Of a DNA stretch of 36,122 bases, positions 31,381 through 36,122 are shown piece after piece (the first letter of the stretch is position 1; every line of letters starts with the position of its first letter). This DNA is from Oscillospiraceae bacterium. GTDB lineage: Bacteria; Bacillota; Clostridia; Oscillospirales; Ruminococcaceae. The stretch is taken from positions 1-36,122 of the forward strand of contig WQXO01000017.1 in assembly GCA_009784825.1 (NCBI GenBank), written 5' to 3'. The notes under the pieces are model-generated. The model had not been told where the DNA came from, made no database searches, and saw nothing but the letters and a program-made list of their open reading frames with translations. A program made the translations under genes and the position numbers.

Positions 31381-33830
31381 GATTATTTAAATATGAACTG
31401 TATAAGGTTCTAACTAAAAAGATGTTTTGGGGAATGTTAATCGCCGCCCTCACAATAAATGTGCTTGCTTTATGGTTTATAAACCGCCCGTCTTATGAGG
31501 AAATAACACATTTAGAAACCAAGGAAATATACGATTTATTACGCCCGATGAATTTAGAGGAAAAGTTAGCATGGCTTCAAGATGAAGTTGACCTGATGGA
31601 CGCTTATTTTATCAAAGAATCACTTTACAGTTTTTCAACCTACAGGAACGAAAGCGTGTATGTTCGGGACACGGGAATAAGGGTCAAGGGCAAGGCTTCT
31701 TCTTCAAATGATGATTATATGACCGAATATATAGCTGAGCTTCAAGCACAGTATGACGAGGCAAGAGAGCGGTTCGGCGAAAGGTTGAACGATGATATTC
31801 CGTGGCAGGTTATCAATGCCAGAAAAATGCTGTGCCAGTCCATAATATATGACTTGACCAAAAACACCTATTCCTCTTATCTTGACAGGATTGACGATGA
31901 GGCGGATAAGCTGTTGGGTTCTTCGATATTCGGCTCAGACCCGGATTCGTTTTCGTCACGCAATATTGCAAAAACGCAGGACGATTTCAAGGATATGCGT
32001 GGAGTTATTATTCAGCATGATGTTCATAAGGGAATTTCAATTTTGTTCGATTCGCCGTCTGCTGATTTAATCATTCTTTTATTGATAATCGCAATTTGTA
32101 TCGCTTTGATTACTGATGAAAAAGATAAGCGGTTATTCCTGATAGTCAGGGCAACACCGAAAGGTCACATTCACACAATTTTAGCGAAGATGGCGGCACT
32201 TACGGTTTGTGTTACTTTTGTTAGTGTGCTTGTGTTTATTTCGAGTGTTTTCTTTGCGGAATATACATACGGTTTGGGAGATGTTCTTAGGTCTGTTCAA
32301 TCAGTTCCTATGTTCGTGGGAAGCACCTTACAAATATCGGTTATCGGGTTTATGGGGCTTAACCTCCTGTTGAAAACATTAGCCTTGGTGTTAATCGGAT
32401 TGACAGTTATGCTGATTGCAATTCATTCCCGCCACTCGATATTACTAATGCTTATTACTGTTGTTGTTGCCGCTGTGAATGTTCTGCTCTCGGCTGTACC
32501 GGTTATTTCCGATTTAAATATTCTGCGTTTCTTGAACCTGTATTCCCTTATTCGTCCGCATGTGATTTTCGGTGACTATTTCAACCTTAATATGTTCGGA
32601 TTCCCTGTAAAGCTTGCACTTGTTTTTGCAATTTTCGCCTGCATGGTGTTCATTGGATTAATTATCGGAATCTGTGTGTCTTATTTGAAAAAGCAGGATT
32701 TTGAAAGCAATCTCAATATGTTTAAGCTTAAGAAAATCCGGTTATTACCTGCACGAGTTCACACAGGATACAAGTTTTATGAATTTAAGAAGTTGGCGTT
32801 CACAAATAAAGCGGTTGTTATATTGGCGGTGTTCGCAATTATACAAGGGTACAATGTTTATAACACGCAAGAACCCTATCTCGGGTATGACCATCAGTAT
32901 ATTAAAAATATGCTGACCTCCTTACAAGGTCCGGTAACACGTGAAAAGCACGATTATTTAACCTCGGAAAAAGCGAAATTAGACGAAGCACAAAATGAGC
33001 TTCATCGGCTGAACATGGAATATATGATGGGTGAGATTGACCCGTACCTGTTCTTTGAGGAACGCCGCCCATATGATTCAATTGTAAACAGCATGTGGGG
33101 GTTCAATGAAATATACGAGCGTTATCAATATATCCGCAATACCGACAACGCACAGTTCGTTTATGATACGGGTTATGTTTGGATGTTCGGAATGAATAAT
33201 CCCGACGCAGGCTTAACAAGCGGAATATGGCTGTGTGCGATTATAATTCTCAGCTTGTGCGGTTTGTTCTCAATGGAATATAAGACGGGAATGTATAAAA
33301 TCCTGAACGCTTCTCCACACGGACATGGTGATACCGTTAAGCTTAAACTCATGCTGTCTGCGGGATTGGTAGTGATTGCATTCATTATTGCCTCGCTCCC
33401 CGAATTAATCTACATCGGACGGTATTTCGGTTATTCGGGAATGGGTGCCCCCTTAGCGAGTATTCCCCCCGCATACTTAGGCGGTTTCCCCGCTTTCATG
33501 GGGATATTCCCGATATGGACATATGTATTATTCATGTTGTTTATGCGGTTAATAGCTACTGCGGGGGTGGCAGTGATTGTCCTTGCTTTGTCACTTAAGC
33601 TGAAAAATAACGCTTATGCCGCTTTAGTGGGTGCGGGGGTTCTGTTAGCTCCTTTATTCATGTATCGGCTGGGACTTGACATGATTCGCCCGTTCAGTGT
33701 TGCAGAACTGATTACCGCTAACGGACTTATCGTTGAACCGTCATTCTTAAAAGCGGCACAGGTTATTCTGTTTTTGATAATTACCGGTTGCTGCGGCTGG
33801 TATGTTACTAAAAAATTCGGAAGGAGTTAA
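31377..33830 (+). CDS. ABC-2-like permease with two fused half-transporters
   Basis: An 817-residue membrane protein made of two similar halves in one chain. Each half starts with a basic FKYELYKVLTKK-like or FYEFKKLAFTNK-like segment and a first helix (about 18-34; about 477-493). A large extracytoplasmic region follows (about 35-225; about 495-615), then a block of five or six helices (about 227-445; about 617-812). This matches ABC-2/type V-like exporters, where two half-permeases normally form a dimer. The two exported regions contain helical runs with RERFGERL and KAKLDEAQNELHRLNMEYMM. It overlaps the ATPase gene by 4 bp and lies 2 nt before the lipoprotein gene. Confidence 0.85.
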   Translation: MRLFKYELYKVLTKKMFWGMLIAALTINVLALWFINRPSYEEITHLETKEIYDLLRPMNLEEKLAWLQDEVDLMDAYFIKESLYSFSTYRNESVYVRDTGIRVKGKASSSNDDYMTEYIAELQAQYDEARERFGERLNDDIPWQVINARKMLCQSIIYDLTKNTYSSYLDRIDDEADKLLGSSIFGSDPDSFSSRNIAKTQDDFKDMRGVIIQHDVHKGISILFDSPSADLIILLLIIAICIALITDEKDKRLFLIVRATPKGHIHTILAKMAALTVCVTFVSVLVFISSVFFAEYTYGLGDVLRSVQSVPMFVGSTLQISVIGFMGLNLLLKTLALVLIGLTVMLIAIHSRHSILLMLITVVVAAVNVLLSAVPVISDLNILRFLNLYSLIRPHVIFGDYFNLNMFGFPVKLALVFAIFACMVFIGLIIGICVSYLKKQDFESNLNMFKLKKIRLLPARVHTGYKFYEFKKLAFTNKAVVILAVFAIIQGYNVYNTQEPYLGYDHQYIKNMLTSLQGPVTREKHDYLTSEKAKLDEAQNELHRLNMEYMMGEIDPYLFFEERRPYDSIVNSMWGFNEIYERYQYIRNTDNAQFVYDTGYVWMFGMNNPDAGLTSGIWLCAIIILSLCGLFSMEYKTGMYKILNASPHGHGDTVKLKLMLSAGLVVIAFIIASLPELIYIGRYFGYSGMGAPLASIPPAYLGGFPAFMGIFPIWTYVLFMLFMRLIATAGVAVIVLALSLKLKNNAYAALVGAGVLLAPLFMYRLGLDMIRPFSVAELITANGLIVEPSFLKAAQVILFLIITGCCGWYVTKKFGRS

Positions 33831-33832
33831 TT

Positions 33833-35380
33833 ATGAAAAAAGTAATAACAATTATATTAATCGCGATATTTATATTTTCGCTGACTGCTTGTTCAGGGGT
33901 TCGTGCCGCTGTGACAGGTTCGGGGTGGGGTTCGGGTGACGATGTGTCTGACGCCGATTCCTCCGGTACACCGGGTTCGACGAATACGTCGAATTCGGGT
34001 ACCCCGAACAACACCGAAGCTCCTGATATGGAGAACCTTACGATGATTCCCGATGCCGCTTCGGGTGAGGCACTCGAAGTCCCTAATATGTGGGTAACCG
34101 AGCATGGTGCGTATTATGTGTATATTCCCCAGCCTGACTTATCGCATTCAAGCAGAGGCGGGGCATGGATTGCGTCTTTTGAAGGTGATTATAACGATAA
34201 CAATATCGCTCTTCTTCGTATAATAGACAAGGCTTCGGGGAGAGATATGGTTTTATGCAACCGCCCGACCTGCCCCCATGACTCGGAGGATTGCGGTGCT
34301 TTCCTTCCGGAAGACCCGACTAACCCCGACGAGTATATCACGTTCCGTGTAGGTCGTACATTTTACAGGGGAGGCAACCCCTGCCTGTTCGTGGATGGTG
34401 AATATGTTTACGCCTTAAACGGCGAGAACACATTCTACCGCTTCGGATTAGACGGAAGCGGCAGAACCGAGTATTTCAGAATTCCCGACGAATATCAACT
34501 GCAAAGCCAGTGCTGGCTTATGAACGGAAAGTTATATATGAGCGGGTATTACATGGTTCCTGTAGACGAATATGGCGGTTCAACCAGCTCATCTGTTTTG
34601 CTCGAAATTGATTATATCAATAAAACTATGGAAATAGTTTGGGATGCAGGTGTGTATAACGAGAATAGTTATTCCTATATTCTGGGCTTGTCAAACGGAA
34701 AAATCTATTTTATGGACATGAATTATCCTCCGTTAATCCGCACACAACAGGGAATAACCGACTATAACAATAATTCCGAGTATACAATTACCACATTAAA
34801 CCCCTCTACCGGTGAAAAAACCATAGTTTTAAAGAAAAAAGGTGAAGAATTCTCCGCCAATGTTTGGCAAATAACAGATGAGATTTTCTATCATTCACGA
34901 AAAGACCAAGCTCTTTTCAAATTTAATATGCATACGGGAGAAACAACCCGGCTTGCTGATAATCTGCCCGGATTTATATACATAGGTGAGGAGCGTGACG
35001 GGCGGTTGTTCCTTAGCAGGGACGGTTCATCGGATAACTGGTTCGCACCCTATATGACCATTGCAAACGAATTGTTCTTCTTTGATTTTGCCACGGGGGA
35101 AATCACAGAGATTACTATTATGTCAAAGAGAAACTATGGAGAGGATGAGGCTTGCAGAATTGAATTCGAGGAGGACGGGTATTTCTATATCATAACCGAA
35201 TATGAAATGAAAGAAAACAATGATATGGGTCAAACATGGTATTCAATGGAAAACTATCGTGTGGGGAGAATACCTAAGGAGGATTATTGGGTAAGCAACG
35301 CTTCAGCAATTGAAGATTTAGGTTGGCATACCAATGATGAATGGAATGCGGTTTTAGCGGAAAAACTCAGATGGTGGTAA
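33833..35380 (+). CDS. Lipoprotein with predicted beta-propeller and C-C-H-C motif
   Basis: An exported 515-residue lipoprotein. The signal peptide ends in the lipobox LTAC with Cys20 as the lipidation site. Residues 21-70 are a low-complexity Ser/Gly/Thr/Asn linker to the membrane. The body looks like a DUF5050-type beta-propeller: repeated strands such as VDGEYVYALNGENTFYRFG, LMNGKLYMSGYYMV and LSNGKIYFMDM. A cysteine cluster, CNRPTCPHDSEDCGAF (Cys142, Cys147, His149, Cys154), recurs in Clostridia lipoproteins of this kind and may bind metal or form disulfides (inference). GGAG precedes the ATG. As the third gene after an ABC ATPase and permease it may assist their export or sensing. Confidence 0.8.
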   Translation: MKKVITIILIAIFIFSLTACSGVRAAVTGSGWGSGDDVSDADSSGTPGSTNTSNSGTPNNTEAPDMENLTMIPDAASGEALEVPNMWVTEHGAYYVYIPQPDLSHSSRGGAWIASFEGDYNDNNIALLRIIDKASGRDMVLCNRPTCPHDSEDCGAFLPEDPTNPDEYITFRVGRTFYRGGNPCLFVDGEYVYALNGENTFYRFGLDGSGRTEYFRIPDEYQLQSQCWLMNGKLYMSGYYMVPVDEYGGSTSSSVLLEIDYINKTMEIVWDAGVYNENSYSYILGLSNGKIYFMDMNYPPLIRTQQGITDYNNNSEYTITTLNPSTGEKTIVLKKKGEEFSANVWQITDEIFYHSRKDQALFKFNMHTGETTRLADNLPGFIYIGEERDGRLFLSRDGSSDNWFAPYMTIANELFFFDFATGEITEITIMSKRNYGEDEACRIEFEEDGYFYIITEYEMKENNDMGQTWYSMENYRVGRIPKEDYWVSNASAIEDLGWHTNDEWNAVLAEKLRWW

Positions 35381-35397
35381 AGTCCGCTGCCATAAGC

Positions 35398-35439
35398 AAA
35401 ACGCACACCGAAATTGAAAACGGTGTGCGTTTTTTATTT
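35398..35439. terminator. Bidirectional terminator after the lipoprotein gene
   Basis: Stem CGCACACCG/CGGTGTGCG with A/T extensions (arms 35398-35410 and 35421-35433, 10-nt loop), followed by TTTTTTATTT on the plus strand and GTTTTGCTT on the minus strand. It can also end the transcript of the small minus-strand gene. Confidence 0.9.
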
Positions 35440-35479
35440 ATCTTACTACACCTATTGCTTATAATGTTCATTCCGAGTG

Positions 35480-35587
35480 CTACTTGTTCAACTTCATAAG
35501 GCGGTAAAAATACGATAAATCATATACAAGCCATAATAAATATATTATTACCGGTATTGCTAAAAATGCTGATACATTAAAATCCAT
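35480..35587 (-). CDS. Putative 35-residue single-helix membrane microprotein
   Basis: A short frame with ATG (35585-35587) and TAG stop. The peptide has a polar start (MDFNVS), one hydrophobic helix of about 18 residues (AFLAIPVIIYLLWLVYDL) and a basic end (FYRLMKLNK). This is the pattern of a small inner-membrane protein with a cytosolic positive tail. GAGAGG lies about 12 nt upstream (a little far), and a -35/-10 pair lies 53-81 nt upstream of the start. A bidirectional terminator lies downstream. No homologue is recognised, and chance remains possible. Confidence 0.5.
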   Translation of the reverse strand: MDFNVSAFLAIPVIIYLLWLVYDLSYFYRLMKLNK

Positions 35588-35639
35588 ATTGTATTCCAAC
35601 CTCTCATTATATAAAATCTATGTAGTTGCCTACTCTGCC

Positions 35640-35668
35640 ATTGTAACATAAATCAGCTTGAACTTCAA
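35640..35668 (-). promoter_or_regulatory. Probable promoter of the microprotein gene
   Basis: On the minus strand TTGAAG (35663-35668) and TACAAT (35640-35645) are 17 bp apart. The -35 box lies inside a perfect palindrome, so a bound regulator could block it. In the leader GTAG-GCAA-CTAC (35622-35633) can form a tiny hairpin. Confidence 0.55.
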
Positions 35669-35685
35669 GTATGATTTATATCATA
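35657..35685. promoter_or_regulatory. Two abutting palindromes, possible operators
   Basis: CTTGAA-C-TTCAAG (35657-35669) is followed without a gap by TATGAT-TTAT-ATCATA (35670-35685). The second has the spacing of FNR/CRP-type sites (TTGAT-N4-ATCAA). They lie between the microprotein gene and the next plus-strand gene and could control either. Confidence 0.5.
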
Positions 35686-35764
35686 ATAATTAAGAATGCT
35701 CGACAAATCGTAGAGCGTGAAATTTATAAAATGTGAATATGACACACTGCTGTCTTATTACTTG

Positions 35765-35773
35765 TGATATGAT
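35765..35773 (+). promoter_or_regulatory. Possible extended -10 promoter for the last gene
   Basis: TGATATGAT gives a TGn extension and TATGAT (35768-35773), 27 nt before the ATG at 35801. No good -35 box is at 16-18 bp. GACA-N6-TGTC (35741-35754) lies just upstream and may be a binding site. The rest of 35686-35764 shows nothing else. Confidence 0.4.
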
Positions 35774-35800
35774 TATATAAAACATAAGGAGAAATAAAAC

Positions 35801-36122
35801 ATGAAAGAAATATTAACCGATTTAATCAAAGAAATGATAGACGTGGATTATTGTGACAGTAATCTTGTTAAAGCCGGGAAGGTTTGGCTCGATTCAAAAG
35901 GCAATGGTTCAGTGAGAAAGTTAGCGGCTGCCAACCTAATTACAAAATTGGAACAATGTATAGTCCCTATTGACGATGCCATTGCATTAGCTAAATCATA
36001 CCCCGACGACGATTTTTGGAAAGGTGTTCTTGAAGCTGAGTTAAAGGCTAAAGATGAAGGCATGACGATTTGCGGTTGTGTGGCTTGTATCAACGGGCAG
36101 AAAATACTTGACAACAAAGAAC
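35801..36122 (+). CDS. Small cysteine-motif protein, truncated by the window edge
   Basis: 107 codons are visible and the frame is still open at the end of the window. AAGGAG lies 10 nt upstream of the ATG. The sequence opens MKEILTDLIKEMIDVDYCD, is mostly helical, has LEQCIVPIDDAIALAKS in the middle, and near the end carries MTICGCVACINGQKIL with a CGCxxC cluster. It resembles a family of about 115 residues in Firmicutes that databases sometimes call molecular chaperone Hsp90; it has no Hsp90 domain, and the real role is unknown. The cysteine cluster suggests metal binding or redox sensing (inference). Family assignment is from memory and uncertain. Confidence 0.7.
   Translation, partial: MKEILTDLIKEMIDVDYCDSNLVKAGKVWLDSKGNGSVRKLAAANLITKLEQCIVPIDDAIALAKSYPDDDFWKGVLEAELKAKDEGMTICGCVACINGQKILDNKE

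Noticed and set aside
35801-36122. Hsp90 chaperone label for the last gene
   Set aside because: The protein is far too short and lacks the GHKL ATPase motifs; only the database name is shared.

Overview
The window looks like chromosomal housekeeping DNA from an anaerobic Firmicutes bacterium of the class Clostridia (gut Oscillospirales-like). This rests on the Clostridia-typical membrane families DUF975 and DUF1576, single-chain glycyl-tRNA synthetase, the rplS/lepB/rbgA/rnhB and tig-clpP-clpX gene orders, strong Shine-Dalgarno sites, near-consensus sigma-A promoters with 17-bp spacers, and a tRNA without encoded CCA. I saw no prophage, transposase, CRISPR array, rRNA or origin.

Bases 1-11600 (+ strand) hold a membrane diguanylate cyclase with an intact product-inhibition site, an SCP2-fold protein with a histone-H1-like Ala/Lys tail, type I glutamine synthetase, a DUF975 membrane protein, diaminopimelate decarboxylase (lysA) and branched-chain aminotransferase (ilvE). 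Then come a 75-bp tandem repeat, a DUF1576 membrane protein, glycyl-tRNA synthetase, and three small accessory genes: two unknown membrane-anchored proteins and one minimal nucleotidyltransferase.

Bases 11769-27135 (- strand), in transcription order: queA, a GH27 alpha-galactosidase, a phosphate-binding-like protein and a zinc-ribbon/DUF4190 protein; then rplS; then lepB, rbgA, rnhB, yraN, thrC and a metallophosphoesterase, joined mostly by 4-bp ATGA overlaps; then tig-clpP-clpX; then rpsO-pnp-AIM24. Promoters are visible for queA, rplS, tig and rpsO. This block converges with the first on a bidirectional terminator near 11745.

Bases 27179-36122 (mostly +) hold asd-dapA-dapB plus a free-standing ACT-domain protein, which with lysA (and thrC) cover much of the aspartate family pathway. 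A tRNA-Arg(CCG) and a 15-bp-stem terminator follow. An ABC ATPase, a fused double permease and a lipoprotein form the next operon. After a second bidirectional terminator come a 35-residue membrane microprotein on the minus strand, two abutting palindromes, and the start of a small cysteine-containing protein cut by the window edge.

The most unusual theme is repeats that invade gene edges and gene bodies. Arrays of the heptamer ACAATTN (or its variants) occur at four loci: they write the end of ilvE, supply -35 boxes to rpsO, abut tRNA-Arg, and are translated inside the metallophosphoesterase. A separate palindromic repeat is translated inside queA. No wholly new multi-gene system is evident. 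The best leads are these translated repeats, the separate ACT subunit in the dap operon, the SCP2/H1-tail protein and the microprotein with its palindromic control region.
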